A stretch of 64,000 nucleotides of DNA. Origin: Siculibacillus sp. GTDB taxonomy: Bacteria; Pseudomonadota; Alphaproteobacteria; Rhizobiales; Ancalomicrobiaceae. The position numbers were made by a program, and so were the translations under genes. Shown one piece after another: positions 46,399 to 55,017 of this stretch. How positions within the stretch are numbered: position 1 is the first letter of the stretch; each line of letters starts with the position of its first letter. Location of the stretch: assembly GCA_030247555.1 (NCBI GenBank), contig JAOTSD010000007.1, forward strand, positions 8,001-72,000, in the 5' to 3' direction. The notes beneath the pieces were generated by a model, which worked only from the letters and a program-made list of their open reading frames with translations, searched no databases and was not told the DNA's origin.

Positions 46399-46432
46399 CG
46401 GAGCGGCCCAAGGACCAACCGGGAGGAAGGTC

Positions 46433-46786
46433 ATGTCGACACATACGATCCAGGAAGAGATCCCGGGTACCGTCATCTTCGACGGCCGGATGGCGATGAA
46501 GGGCTATGCCCTCAACAAGATGTGCTACTCGTTCAACGGCGCCGCGGCTCGCGACGCCTTCCGCGCCGACGAAGAAGCCTACATGGAGAAGTTCGGACTG
46601 AACGAGCAGCAGAAGGCGGCGATCCGCGCCCGCAACGTACTGCAACTGATCGATGCCGGCGGCAACATCTACTATCTCGCCAAGTTCGCCGGAATCTTCG
46701 GGCTGACCGTACAGGACGTCGGCGCCCAGCAGACGGGGATGACGGTCGAGGCGTTCAAGGAATACCTCCGGAAGCAGGGAGAGTGA
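46433..46786 (+). CDS. Protocatechuate 4,5-dioxygenase alpha subunit, second copy
   Basis: A 117-residue LigA-fold protein (IPGTVIFDGRMAMKGYALNK, FRADEEAYMEKFGLNEQQK, LQLIDAGGNIYYLAKFAGI). It lacks the C-terminal tail of the first copy. The ATG is preceded by GGAAGG. It is followed two bases later by its own beta subunit. Its sequence is clearly divergent from the minus-strand alpha subunit, so this is not a recent duplication. Confidence 0.88.
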   Translation: MSTHTIQEEIPGTVIFDGRMAMKGYALNKMCYSFNGAAARDAFRADEEAYMEKFGLNEQQKAAIRARNVLQLIDAGGNIYYLAKFAGIFGLTVQDVGAQQTGMTVEAFKEYLRKQGE

Positions 46787-46788
46787 CC

Positions 46789-47631
46789 ATGGCTCGGATC
46801 ATCGGTGGATTGACCTCGTCGCACATCCCCGCCGTCGGCAACGCCTATGCGCGCAAGATGTTCGAAGACCCCTACTGGAAACCCTTCTTCGACGGCTATC
46901 CGCCGGTGCACGGCTGGCTGAAGGAGAACCGGCCGGACGTGGCGGTGGTGTTCTACAACGACCACGGCCTCAACTTCTTCCTCGACAAGATGCCGACCTT
47001 CTCGATCGGCGCGGCGGCCAGTTACGAGAACCAGGACGAGGGTTGGGGCATCCCGACCATCGGTACCTTCGAGGGTCATCCCGAATTGTCCTGGCACATC
47101 ATCGAGGGCGTCGTGAACGACGGCTTCGACGTCTGCTCCTGTCAGGAGATGGCGGTCGATCACGGCTTCACCGTGCCGGTGCAACTGTTCTGGGGCGATC
47201 GCGAAGAGAACCCGATCAAGACCATTCCGATCTGCATCAACACGGTGCAACATCCGTTGGCGTCGCCGAAGCGGTGCTACGAGTTCGGCAAGGCGATCGG
47301 TCGGGCGATCTCCTCCTTCCCGGGCGACGAGAAGGTGGTGGTGCTCGGGACCGGTGGTCTGTCGCACCAGCTCGACGGCAAGCGGGCCGGGTTCATCAAC
47401 AAGGAATTCGACCTGATGTGCATGGACAAGATCGTCGACGAGCCGGAAACCCTGGCGAAGTTGTCGATCCACGATCTGGTGCGCGAGGCCGGAGCCCAGG
47501 GCGCGGAGTTCATCCTGTGGATGGCGATGCGCGGAGCGCTCGGCGACAAGGTCGCGGAAGTGCATCGCAACTACCACATCCCGATCTCCAACACGGCCGC
47601 CGGCCTGATGTTGCTCGAGACCCGGGCGTGA
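46789..47631 (+). CDS. LigB-family extradiol dioxygenase beta subunit, second copy
   Basis: A 280-residue LigB-superfamily catalytic subunit. Iron/acid-base sites are kept: SSHIPAVG at residue 10, YNDHGLNFF near 57, GTGGLSHQL near 186 and AEFILWMAMRG near 240. It lacks the PADEGWG-RPVP stretch of the canonical copy, having ENQDEGWGIPTIGTFEG instead. Protocatechuate, gallate or another catechol carboxylate could be the substrate. Last gene of the arm before a hairpin. Confidence 0.88.
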   Translation: MARIIGGLTSSHIPAVGNAYARKMFEDPYWKPFFDGYPPVHGWLKENRPDVAVVFYNDHGLNFFLDKMPTFSIGAAASYENQDEGWGIPTIGTFEGHPELSWHIIEGVVNDGFDVCSCQEMAVDHGFTVPVQLFWGDREENPIKTIPICINTVQHPLASPKRCYEFGKAIGRAISSFPGDEKVVVLGTGGLSHQLDGKRAGFINKEFDLMCMDKIVDEPETLAKLSIHDLVREAGAQGAEFILWMAMRGALGDKVAEVHRNYHIPISNTAAGLMLLETRA

Positions 47632-47689
47632 GGTCGTGATCCGCGTCGCGTCGGCCCGGCGAGGGACGGCACGGCGAAGCGAGGACGAA

Positions 47690-47715
47690 CCGGCCGGAGG
47701 TCCGCCTCCGGCCGG
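47690..47715 (+). terminator. Hairpin after ligB copy 2
   Basis: Perfect 11-bp stem CCGGCCGGAGG / CCTCCGGCCGG with loop TCCG. No T tract. It lies between the dioxygenase gene and the ABC transporter genes; a second small hairpin (GGACCCC/GGGGTCC, 47728-47747) follows. Confidence 0.5.
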
Positions 47716-47772
47716 CAACGATACGAAGGACCCCGAGCCAGGGGTCCCGAGAACGCACTCAGGGAGACGAAC

Positions 47773-48972
47773 ATGACGTTTTCGCAGATCACGCGCCGCA
47801 GCGCGCTCACCGGTATCTCCGTAGCGGCTCTGACGCTCATCACCTCCGTCGCGGCCTCGGCCGAAGACGTCGTGAAGGTGGGTCTCATCCTGCCGATGAC
47901 CGGCCCCTCGGCCTCCACCGGCCGCCAGATCGATCAGGCGGTCAAGCTCTATCAGGCGATGAACGGCACCAAGGCGGGCGGCAAGACCGTCGAGGTGATC
48001 GTCAAGGACGACACCGGCGTCGCCGACGTCACCAAGCGCATCGCGCAGGAACTGGTGGTCAACGACAAGGTCTCGGTGCTGGCCGGCTTCGGTCTGACCC
48101 CGCTGGCGCTCGCCACCGCTCCGATCTCCACCCAGGCCAAGGTGCCGCAGATCGTCATGGCGGCGGCCACCGCCACCATCACCGAGGCCTCGCCCTACAT
48201 CGTCCGCACCTCCTTCACCCTGCCGCAGGCGACGGTGCCGGCGGCCAACCTCGCCACCAAGAACGGTTGGAAGAAGGTGGTGACGCTGGTCTCGGACTAC
48301 GGACCGGGCATCGACGCGGAGAAAGCCTTCGGCGAGCAGTTCACCAAGAACGGCGGCGCCGTCTCGGCGGCGCTGCGCGTGCCGTTGAAGAACCCCGACT
48401 TCGCGCCCTTCCTGCAGCGCGTCGCCGACGACAAGCCGGATGCGGTCTTCGTCTTCGTGCCGTCGGGCTTCGGTGCGCTGGTGGTCAAGCAGTTCGTCGA
48501 GCGCGGCCTCGACAAGTCGGGCATCAAGCTCTTCGGCACCGGCGACCTGCCGGACGACGACCAGCTCGACGGCATGGGCGACGTGGTGATCGGGCTGATC
48601 TCGACCCACCACTATTCCGCCGCCCATCCCTCGCCGGAGAACAAGGCCTTCGTCGCGGCCTACCAGAAGGCCAATCCGGGCCAGCGTCCGAACTTCATGG
48701 CGGTCGGCGGTTTCGACGGCATGGCGCTGATCTACAAGGCGCTGGAGAAGACCAAGGGCGAGACCGACGGCACCAAGCTGGTCGAGGCGATGAAGGGCCT
48801 GTCGTGGGTCAGCCCGCGTGGGCCGATGTCGATCGATCCCGACACCCGCGACGTGATCCAGAACATCTACGTCCGCAAGGTCGAGAAGGTCGACGGCCAC
48901 CTCTGGAACATCGAGACCGAGGCCTTCGAGAAGGTCAAGGATCCGGTCAAGGCCGCCAAGATGGCCAAGTGA
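47773..48972 (+). CDS. Branched-chain-type ABC substrate-binding protein, probably aromatic acid
   Basis: A 399-residue periplasmic binding protein of the Leu/Ile/Val-binding (LivJ) class. A signal (residues 1-30, with RRSAL, cut after ASA) precedes VKVGLILPMTGPSASTGRQI and two Rossmann-like lobes (VSDYGPGIDAEKAF near 175, MAVGGFDGMALIYKALE near 310). Many such proteins bind aromatic acids rather than amino acids. Placement after the protocatechuate genes supports this here. A strong hairpin follows. Confidence 0.88.
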   Translation: MTFSQITRRSALTGISVAALTLITSVAASAEDVVKVGLILPMTGPSASTGRQIDQAVKLYQAMNGTKAGGKTVEVIVKDDTGVADVTKRIAQELVVNDKVSVLAGFGLTPLALATAPISTQAKVPQIVMAAATATITEASPYIVRTSFTLPQATVPAANLATKNGWKKVVTLVSDYGPGIDAEKAFGEQFTKNGGAVSAALRVPLKNPDFAPFLQRVADDKPDAVFVFVPSGFGALVVKQFVERGLDKSGIKLFGTGDLPDDDQLDGMGDVVIGLISTHHYSAAHPSPENKAFVAAYQKANPGQRPNFMAVGGFDGMALIYKALEKTKGETDGTKLVEAMKGLSWVSPRGPMSIDPDTRDVIQNIYVRKVEKVDGHLWNIETEAFEKVKDPVKAAKMAK

Positions 48973-48975
48973 GGC

Positions 48976-49023
48976 GAGGGGGGCTCGGCGGGCGGTGCCT
49001 CACTCGACCGCCGAGCCTCCCTC
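48976..49023 (+). terminator. Attenuator-like hairpin after the binding-protein gene
   Basis: Stem GAGGGGGGCTCGGCGG / CCGCCGAGCCTCCCTC (15 of 16 pairs) with a 16-base loop, starting four bases after the stop codon, then CCTTTCC. It would raise the binding protein relative to the membrane components. Confidence 0.65.
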
Positions 49024-49119
49024 CCTTTCCCTCCTCCTCTCCGGGGGGAGGGAACGCGAACCGGAACGGCCGCCGATCGACCACCTCGGTGGACCCGCCT
49101 TCCGAGCAACCCGCAGGAC

Positions 49120-49983
49120 ATGCGCATGCTGACCATCCTCTTCGACGGCGTATCGACGGGCATGTTGCTCTTCGTGTTGGCCTGCGGGCTCGCCGTGACG
49201 CTCGGGTTGATGAACTTCGTCAACCTCGCCCACGGCGCCTTCGCCATGGTCGGCGGCTACGTCACGGTGATCGCCATGCAGCGCTTCGGCGTGCCCTTTC
49301 TGGCTACGCTGCCGCTCGCCTTCGTGATCGCCGCGGCGATCGGGCTGGTGCTCGAACGCACGCTCTACGTCCACATGTACGGGCGCAACCATCTCGATCA
49401 GGTGCTGTTCTCCATCGGTCTCGTCTTCATGGCGATGGCGGGAATGGATTGGTTCATGGGTTCGAGCCCGCAGAACGTCCTGCTGCCCGAGGCGCTCAAG
49501 GGGCGCTTCGACGTCGGCGGCGTCGGCATCGGCCGCTATCGGCTGTTCCTCGTGGTGGTCTGCGGCATCCTCGCGGTGGCGCTGCAACTGGTCCTGTCGA
49601 AGACGCGCTTCGGCAGCCGCCTGCGGGCGGCGGTCGACGACCAGCGGGTGGCGCGCGGCCTCGGCATCGGGGTTCAGACGATCTTCGCGCTGACCTTCGC
49701 CGTCGGCTCCGGGCTCGCCGGCCTCGGCGGGGCGCTCGGCGCCGAAATCCTCGGCCTCGACCCCTCCTTCCCGGTCAAGTACATGATCTTCTTCCTGATC
49801 GTCGTGACGGTCGGCGGCACCTCGTCGATCGTCGGACCCTTCGTGGCGGCGCTGTTGCTCGGCATCGCCGACGTCGCCGGCAAGTACTACGTGCCGTCGC
49901 TCGGCTCCTTCGTCATCTATGCGCTGATGATCGCGGTCCTGATCGTCAGGCCGAACGGGCTCTTCGCCCGCCCGGGCCGTTGA
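49120..49983 (+). CDS. ABC transporter permease, LivH family
   Basis: First membrane subunit of the importer, 287 residues and eight or nine helices. LivH features: GLMNFVNLAHGAFAMVGGY near residue 27 and RAAVDDQRVARGLGIGVQ near 170, with FLIVVTVGGTSSIVGPF near 227. It forms a heterodimer with the next permease. The second permease starts ten bases downstream. Confidence 0.9.
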   Translation: MRMLTILFDGVSTGMLLFVLACGLAVTLGLMNFVNLAHGAFAMVGGYVTVIAMQRFGVPFLATLPLAFVIAAAIGLVLERTLYVHMYGRNHLDQVLFSIGLVFMAMAGMDWFMGSSPQNVLLPEALKGRFDVGGVGIGRYRLFLVVVCGILAVALQLVLSKTRFGSRLRAAVDDQRVARGLGIGVQTIFALTFAVGSGLAGLGGALGAEILGLDPSFPVKYMIFFLIVVTVGGTSSIVGPFVAALLLGIADVAGKYYVPSLGSFVIYALMIAVLIVRPNGLFARPGR

Positions 49984-49993
49984 GGAGGCGACG

Positions 49994-51022
49994 ATGACCG
50001 ACACCACCGACCAGCCCCTCGCTCCGGTCGCCCGCGCCTCCCGCTTCCTCGCCGCGGAAGCGCGGTGGTCGTGGCTCGAGATCGCCTTCTGGATCGCCGC
50101 CTTCGGCCTCGCCTTCGTCTTCCGCTCGAACCACCTGCTCTTCGCCGAGATCGCCATTCTCGCGCTCTTCGCCGTGTCGCTCGACCTGATCCTCGGCTAT
50201 GCCGGCATCGTGTCGCTCGGCCACGCCGCCTTCTTCGGGCTCGGCGCCTACACCGTCGGCATCATGGCGCGCAGCGGCTGGGGCGATCCGTTGACCGGGC
50301 TGGTGGCGGCGGGCGTCACCGCCGGCATCCTCGGCTTCCTCACCTCGTTCCTGGTGTTGCGCGGCTCGGACCTGACGCGGCTGATGATAACGCTCGGCGT
50401 CGCCTCGCTGTTGCACGAGACCGCCAACAAGCTCGATTGGCTGACCGGCGGCGCCGACGGCCTGCAGGGCATGATGGTCGGTCCGGTGCTCGGCCACTTC
50501 AGCTTCGATCTCTACGGCACCACCGCCTACGTCTATGCGCTCTCGGTGCTGTTCGTGGTGGTGCTGGGGCTCAGGGTCCTGGTCCATTCGCCCTTCGGCC
50601 ACGCGCTCAGGGCGATCCGCGACAATCCGCTCAGGGCGCGGGCGATCGGCATCCCGGTCTCCCGACGGCTGATCGCGGCCTATACGCTGGCGGCGGTGAT
50701 CGCCGGTTTCGCAGGGGCGCTGCTCGCCCAGACCTCGGCCTTCGCGTCCCTCGACGTGCTGGAGTTCCACCGCTCGGCCGACGTCATGCTGGTGCTGGTG
50801 ATCGGCGGCAGCGGGCGGCTCTACGGCGGCATCCTCGGCGCCATCGTCTTCCGTCTGGCGCAGGACGGCATCGCCAACATCACTCCGCAATATTGGCAGT
50901 TCTGGATAGGTCTCGGTCTCGTGGCGCTGGTTCTCCTCGGCCGCGACCGGCTGGAGATCGTCGGTCGGCGCCTCGTCGGCCGCGTCCTGCCGTGGCTGGT
51001 CGGCGAGGAGAAGGCGCGATGA
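49994..51022 (+). CDS. ABC transporter permease, LivM family
   Basis: Second membrane subunit, 342 residues. LivM features are [19 protein letters not shown] near residue 72, [19 protein letters not shown] near 205 and [15 protein letters not shown] near 265. The stop codon overlaps the next ATPase start (ATGA). Confidence 0.9.
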   Translation: MTDTTDQPLAPVARASRFLAAEARWSWLEIAFWIAAFGLAFVFRSNHLLFAEIAILALFAVSLDLILGYAGIVSLGHAAFFGLGAYTVGIMARSGWGDPLTGLVAAGVTAGILGFLTSFLVLRGSDLTRLMITLGVASLLHETANKLDWLTGGADGLQGMMVGPVLGHFSFDLYGTTAYVYALSVLFVVVLGLRVLVHSPFGHALRAIRDNPLRARAIGIPVSRRLIAAYTLAAVIAGFAGALLAQTSAFASLDVLEFHRSADVMLVLVIGGSGRLYGGILGAIVFRLAQDGIANITPQYWQFWIGLGLVALVLLGRDRLEIVGRRLVGRVLPWLVGEEKAR

Positions 51023-51768
51023 CCCTGGCTCTCGAGACGCGTGGACTGATGAAGTCCTTCGGCGGCCTGATCGCCACCAACGACGTGTCGCTGCAACTGC
51101 CGAAGGGCGCTCGCCACGCGCTGATCGGGCCGAACGGCGCCGGCAAGACGACGCTGATCAACCTGCTCACCGGCGTGCTGACGCCGACGTCGGGGGAGAT
51201 CCTGCTCGACGGCGGCGACATCGGCTCGCTCGGGGTGGAGCAACGCGTCCGCCTCGGCCTGACCCGCACCTTCCAGATCAACCAGCTCTTCCCCGACCTC
51301 ACGCCGATCGAGACGGTGGCGCTCGCCGTTTCCGAGCGGCAGGGGCGCGGCGGCGACTGGTGGCGACGGGTCGGCACCAAGGGTGCGGTGCTCGACGAAC
51401 TGATCGAGGTGTTGGACCGCTTCGACCTCACCGACCGGATGACGGAGCAGACCCGGTTCCTGCCCTACGGCAAGCAACGGCTGCTCGAGATCGCGGTGGC
51501 TCTGGCCACCAAGCCGCGGGTGCTGCTGCTCGACGAGCCGGCGGCGGGTGTACCGGAGGGCGAGCGCGACGAGATCCTCGAAGCGGTCGCGGAACTGCCG
51601 AAGGACGTCACCGTGGTGCTGATCGAGCACGACATGGACCTCGTGTTCCGCTTCGCCGAGCGCATCAGCGTGCTGGTCGCCGGTGCGGTGCTGACCGAAG
51701 GGACGGTCGAGGAGATCAAGGCCGACCCGCGGGTCAAGGCGGTCTATCTGGGCGAAGGCGAAGCCTGA
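51019..51768 (+). CDS. ABC transporter ATPase, LivG family
   Basis: A 249-residue ATPase of the importer. Walker A is GPNGAGKTT near residue 35, the signature is degenerate (LPYGKQR rather than LSYGxQR) near 151, Walker [11 protein letters not shown] near 168 and the switch His in LIEHDMD near 205. The [10 protein letters not shown] segment is typical of LivG. Confidence 0.9.
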   Translation: MTLALETRGLMKSFGGLIATNDVSLQLPKGARHALIGPNGAGKTTLINLLTGVLTPTSGEILLDGGDIGSLGVEQRVRLGLTRTFQINQLFPDLTPIETVALAVSERQGRGGDWWRRVGTKGAVLDELIEVLDRFDLTDRMTEQTRFLPYGKQRLLEIAVALATKPRVLLLDEPAAGVPEGERDEILEAVAELPKDVTVVLIEHDMDLVFRFAERISVLVAGAVLTEGTVEEIKADPRVKAVYLGEGEA

Positions 51769-51790
51769 GCGGGACGAGAGGAAACGACTG

Positions 51791-52495
51791 ATGGGCAACC
51801 TTCTCGAGGTCGAGGGCCTCACCGCCGGCTACGGCGAGGCGGTGGTGCTCGACCGCCTCTCCTTCGTGGTCAAGGAAGGCGAGGCGCTGGCGCTGCTCGG
51901 CCGCAACGGCATGGGCAAGACGACGACGATCGACAGCCTCGTGGGCGTCACCCGGCGCTTCTCCGGGACCATCCGCATCGCCGGCGTCGACGTCTCCTCC
52001 TTCCCGCCGGAGAAGCGGGCGGCGGCCGGCATCGGCTGGGTGCCGCAGGAGCGCAACATCTTCAAGTCGCTGACGGTGGAGGAGAACCTCACCGCCATCG
52101 CGCGGCCGGGGCCGTGGACGCTGAGGCGCATCTACGACATGTTTCCGCGGCTCGAGGAGCGGCGGTCCAACATGGGCAACCAGCTCTCCGGCGGCGAACA
52201 GCAGATGCTGGCGGTCGCTCGCGCCCTGGCGCTCAATCCCAAGCTGGTGCTGCTCGACGAACCGCTGGAGGGCCTCGCGCCGATCATCGTCGAGGAACTG
52301 CTCGCCGCCTTCCGCCGCATCGTCCGCGACGAAGGGGTCGCCTGCATCTTGGTGGAACAACAGCCGCGCAAGGTGCTGGCGGTGACCGATCAGGCGATCG
52401 TTCTGGAACGCGGCACCATCGTGCTGGAGGCGCCGAGCGCCGAGCTCGTCGCCGATCCGGCGCGGCTCGAGAAGCACCTCGGCGTCGGCCACTGA
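51791..52495 (+). CDS. ABC transporter ATPase, LivF family
   Basis: Second ATPase, 234 residues. Walker A GRNGMGKTT near residue 36, Q-loop WVPQERNIFKSLTVEENL near 84, signature LSGGEQQ near 134, Walker B LVLLDEPLEGLAP near 154. It closes the five-gene importer that starts at 47773. Confidence 0.92.
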   Translation: MGNLLEVEGLTAGYGEAVVLDRLSFVVKEGEALALLGRNGMGKTTTIDSLVGVTRRFSGTIRIAGVDVSSFPPEKRAAAGIGWVPQERNIFKSLTVEENLTAIARPGPWTLRRIYDMFPRLEERRSNMGNQLSGGEQQMLAVARALALNPKLVLLDEPLEGLAPIIVEELLAAFRRIVRDEGVACILVEQQPRKVLAVTDQAIVLERGTIVLEAPSAELVADPARLEKHLGVGH

Positions 52496-52558
52496 CGGCG
52501 GAGACGCGATGTCGGCGCGCGCGCCGACCGCCGGGGTGGGCCGACGTCGGGCGTCGCT

Positions 52559-53281
52559 TCAGCGCGGCTCGAGCAGCCGGGCGTGGGCCGGGACCTCGGT
52601 CGATTCGAACATGTCGGGGAACCGGTCGGTGAGCCGCGGCAGGGCGGCGAGGATCTCGCGCATGTGGCGGCGCATGGCCGCCTCCGCGGCGTCGGGATCG
52701 CGGGCCCGCAACGCCTCGATGATGGCGCGGTGCTGGGCGACGAGGACCGGAATCGGCGTGGCCTCGGGCAGGCTCAGATAACGGACGCGATCCATCTGGG
52801 CTCGGGCGCCCTCGATGACGCGCAGCGCCGGGTCGCACTCGCAACATTCGACGATGGCGCGGTGGAACTCCTCGTCGAGGGCGTAGAAACGCGCCGGATC
52901 GGCGGATGCGGCCGCCTCGATCTGCCGGGCGATGACGTCGTCGAGACGTTCGAGATCGGCGGTCGAGATCAGCGTGGCGGCGGTGCGCACCAGGGCGCTC
53001 TCGACCGCCTCGCGGACGAATCGGGCGTTGAGGACATCTCGGACCGAGATCTTGACGACGAAGGTGCCCCGGCTCGGCATGACCTGGAGCAGGCCGGCTT
53101 CCGCCAGTTTGATGAAGGCCTCGCGCACCGGCTGGCGGCTGACGCCGTAGCGCAGGGCGGTCTCCTTCTCCGAGATCGCCTCGCCCGGCTTCAAGCGCAT
53201 CTCGACGATCGCCTGACGGAGGTCGGCGATGATCTGCGGCACGATCGGTGCGGCGAGGTTGATCGCTGGATCGGTCGACAT
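52559..53281 (-). CDS. GntR-family (FCD) transcriptional regulator
   Basis: A 240-residue FadR/FCD-type GntR regulator. The winged helix is near residues 12-80 (ISEKETALRYGVSRQPVREAFIKLAEAGLL by position), and the all-helical FCD ligand domain follows with ALDEEFHRAIVECC near 133 and VAQHRAIIEAL near 180. The start at 53281 is preferred because an upstream ATG at 53317 lies inside the presumed operator. It is divergent from the TRAP genes and probably represses them and itself. Confidence 0.9.
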   Translation of the reverse strand: MSTDPAINLAAPIVPQIIADLRQAIVEMRLKPGEAISEKETALRYGVSRQPVREAFIKLAEAGLLQVMPSRGTFVVKISVRDVLNARFVREAVESALVRTAATLISTADLERLDDVIARQIEAAASADPARFYALDEEFHRAIVECCECDPALRVIEGARAQMDRVRYLSLPEATPIPVLVAQHRAIIEALRARDPDAAEAAMRRHMREILAALPRLTDRFPDMFESTEVPAHARLLEPR

Positions 53282-53312
53282 GGTCGCTTGCAATGTCCTC
53301 TGTTTCAGGAAT

Positions 53313-53336
53313 ACCATACCGGTATGGTGCCATACC
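53313..53336. promoter_or_regulatory. GntR operator, overlapping palindromes
   Basis: ACCATACCGGTATGGT (53313-53328) is a perfect 16-base palindrome; it is extended by TGCCATACC so that GGTATGG-TG-CCATACC forms a second near-palindrome. It lies between the divergent GntR and TRAP genes and fits the TGGTAT half-site style of FCD GntR repressors. Confidence 0.8.
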
Positions 53337-53375
53337 GCAAGCCGTCATTGCGGGGTGTTCCAGGGAGGTCGGAAA

Positions 53376-54371
53376 ATGAAACGCGTATCATCTCGTTCCG
53401 TCGCCACCATGATCTCGGGCTTCGCCGCGGCGCTGGTGGTCACGACGGGTCTGGCCGGCACGGCCGTCGCCCAGACGCAGCTCAACATCAACACCGCTCT
53501 GGCCCAGAGTGACCCGATCTACAAGGGTCTCGAGCGCATGCGCGACCGTGTCGCGGAGCGTTCCAAGGGGCAGTTGACGATCCGCATCTTCCCGGGCTCG
53601 CAGCTCGGCAAGGACGAGGACGTCCTCGAACAGGCCCGCGCCGGCGCCAACGTCGCCGTGGTGGTCGACGGTGGCCGCATGGCGGTCTTCGTCAAGGAAT
53701 TCGGCATCCTCGGCGCGCCCTATCTGGCCGAAGGCTTCAAGGGCGTGCGCAAGGTGGTGACCTCGCCGCTGTTCGAGTCCTGGGTCGCCAAGCTCAAGAC
53801 CACCTCGGGCCATCAGGTGCTGTCGTTCAACTGGTGGCAGGGCGAGCGTCACCTGATCACCAACAAGCCGATCACCAAGCCCGCCGACCTCGCAGGCGTG
53901 CGCATGCGCACACCCGGCGCGCCGGTGTGGATGGAGACGATCCGCGCCATGGGCGCCACCCCGACGCCGATGGCCTGGGGCGAGGTCTATCCGGCGATGC
54001 AGCAGAAGGTGATCGACGCGGTCGAGGCTCAGGATCCCGCCTCGGTCGGCTCCAAGCTCTACGAAGTGGCCAAGCACGTCACCCAGACCGGCCACATCAA
54101 CCTGATCACCGGCATCGTCACCTCGGCCGCCTGGTTCGACGCTCTGTCGCCGGAGTTGCAGAAGATCCTGCGTGAAGAGGCGCTCGCCGCCGGCGACTAC
54201 GCCTCGCAGATGACCGAGGAATCGCTCCTCGCCTTCCAGGAGACGATGAAGAAGAACGGCATGACCGTGACCGCGGTCGACAAGACGCCGTTCATCGAAG
54301 CGACCAAGGGCGTCTACGACAAGCTCGGCTACGGCGACCTGCGCAAGGAAGTCGACAAGCTCCTGAAGTGA
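53376..54371 (+). CDS. dctP: TRAP transporter substrate-binding protein (DctP family)
   Basis: A 331-residue periplasmic binding protein with a signal peptide ending near VAQT. DctP features: RIFPGSQLGKDEDVLEQARAG near residue 67, GVRMRTPGAPVWMETIRAMGA near 175 with the carboxylate-binding Arg in MRTP, and WGEVYPAMQQKVIDAVE near 206. ATG at 53376 has AGGGAGG upstream. Substrate is an organic acid; an aromatic-related acid is likely from the neighbourhood but not shown. Confidence 0.92.
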   Translation: MKRVSSRSVATMISGFAAALVVTTGLAGTAVAQTQLNINTALAQSDPIYKGLERMRDRVAERSKGQLTIRIFPGSQLGKDEDVLEQARAGANVAVVVDGGRMAVFVKEFGILGAPYLAEGFKGVRKVVTSPLFESWVAKLKTTSGHQVLSFNWWQGERHLITNKPITKPADLAGVRMRTPGAPVWMETIRAMGATPTPMAWGEVYPAMQQKVIDAVEAQDPASVGSKLYEVAKHVTQTGHINLITGIVTSAAWFDALSPELQKILREEALAAGDYASQMTEESLLAFQETMKKNGMTVTAVDKTPFIEATKGVYDKLGYGDLRKEVDKLLK

Positions 54372-54503
54372 TAGGGTCGGTGGCGTGATCGCCACCATCG
54401 GGCCGCAGCGATCACCCGCGCCGCACCTCGTGTCGTCGGCGCGGGCGATCTCCACGACCGGCGGGCGCTCGCCCCGGTCGCCACGTCCTTCCGAGGATCC
54501 ATC

Positions 54504-55010
54504 ATGTCCGGTATCGTCGCCCGCGCGGAACTCGTCGCCGCCAAGGCGTTGCTCGCGGCCATCGTCGTTCTGGTGTTCGCCGCCGCCGTCGGCCGAACCT
54601 TCGGCCATCCGCTGGTGTGGTCGGTCGACGTCGCCCAACTCCTGTTCGTCTGGGTGTGCTTCCTCGGCGCCAATCGGGCGCTGCGGCTGAAGATCCACAT
54701 CGGCGTCGATCTCTTCGTGCGCCATCTGCCGCGGGGTACGCGCCACTGGGTCGAACTGGGGCTCGCCGCTCTGACCTTGGCGTTCCTGGCCGCGTTGGCG
54801 GTCTCCGGCTATCGGTTGACGGTGCTCAACTGGCAGCGGGTCTACGGCGACAGCGGCATCTCCTACGCCTGGGTGACGGCGGCGGTGCCGATCGGTGCGG
54901 CGATGCTGTCGATCACGCTCGTCGGCCACGTGGTGAAGGCGCTGCGCAGCGGCGGCCTCGTCTTCTATCCGGATCGCTCGCTCGATCGTTCCGACAGCCA
55001 GCTCGGGTGA
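54504..55010 (+). CDS. dctQ: TRAP transporter small membrane subunit (DctQ)
   Basis: A 168-residue four-helix membrane protein of the DctQ group. The family region WSVDVAQLLFVWVCFLGANRALR near residue 35-57 and HIGVDLFVRHLP near 62 are seen. It lies 132 bases after dctP and seven before dctM. Confidence 0.9.
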   Translation: MSGIVARAELVAAKALLAAIVVLVFAAAVGRTFGHPLVWSVDVAQLLFVWVCFLGANRALRLKIHIGVDLFVRHLPRGTRHWVELGLAALTLAFLAALAVSGYRLTVLNWQRVYGDSGISYAWVTAAVPIGAAMLSITLVGHVVKALRSGGLVFYPDRSLDRSDSQLG

Positions 55011-55017
55011 GGCGGCC

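Noticed and set aside
46672..48900. 742-codon minus-strand frame across ligB copy 2 and the binding protein
   Set aside because: Spans two clear plus-strand genes and their intergenic region; no recognisable protein.
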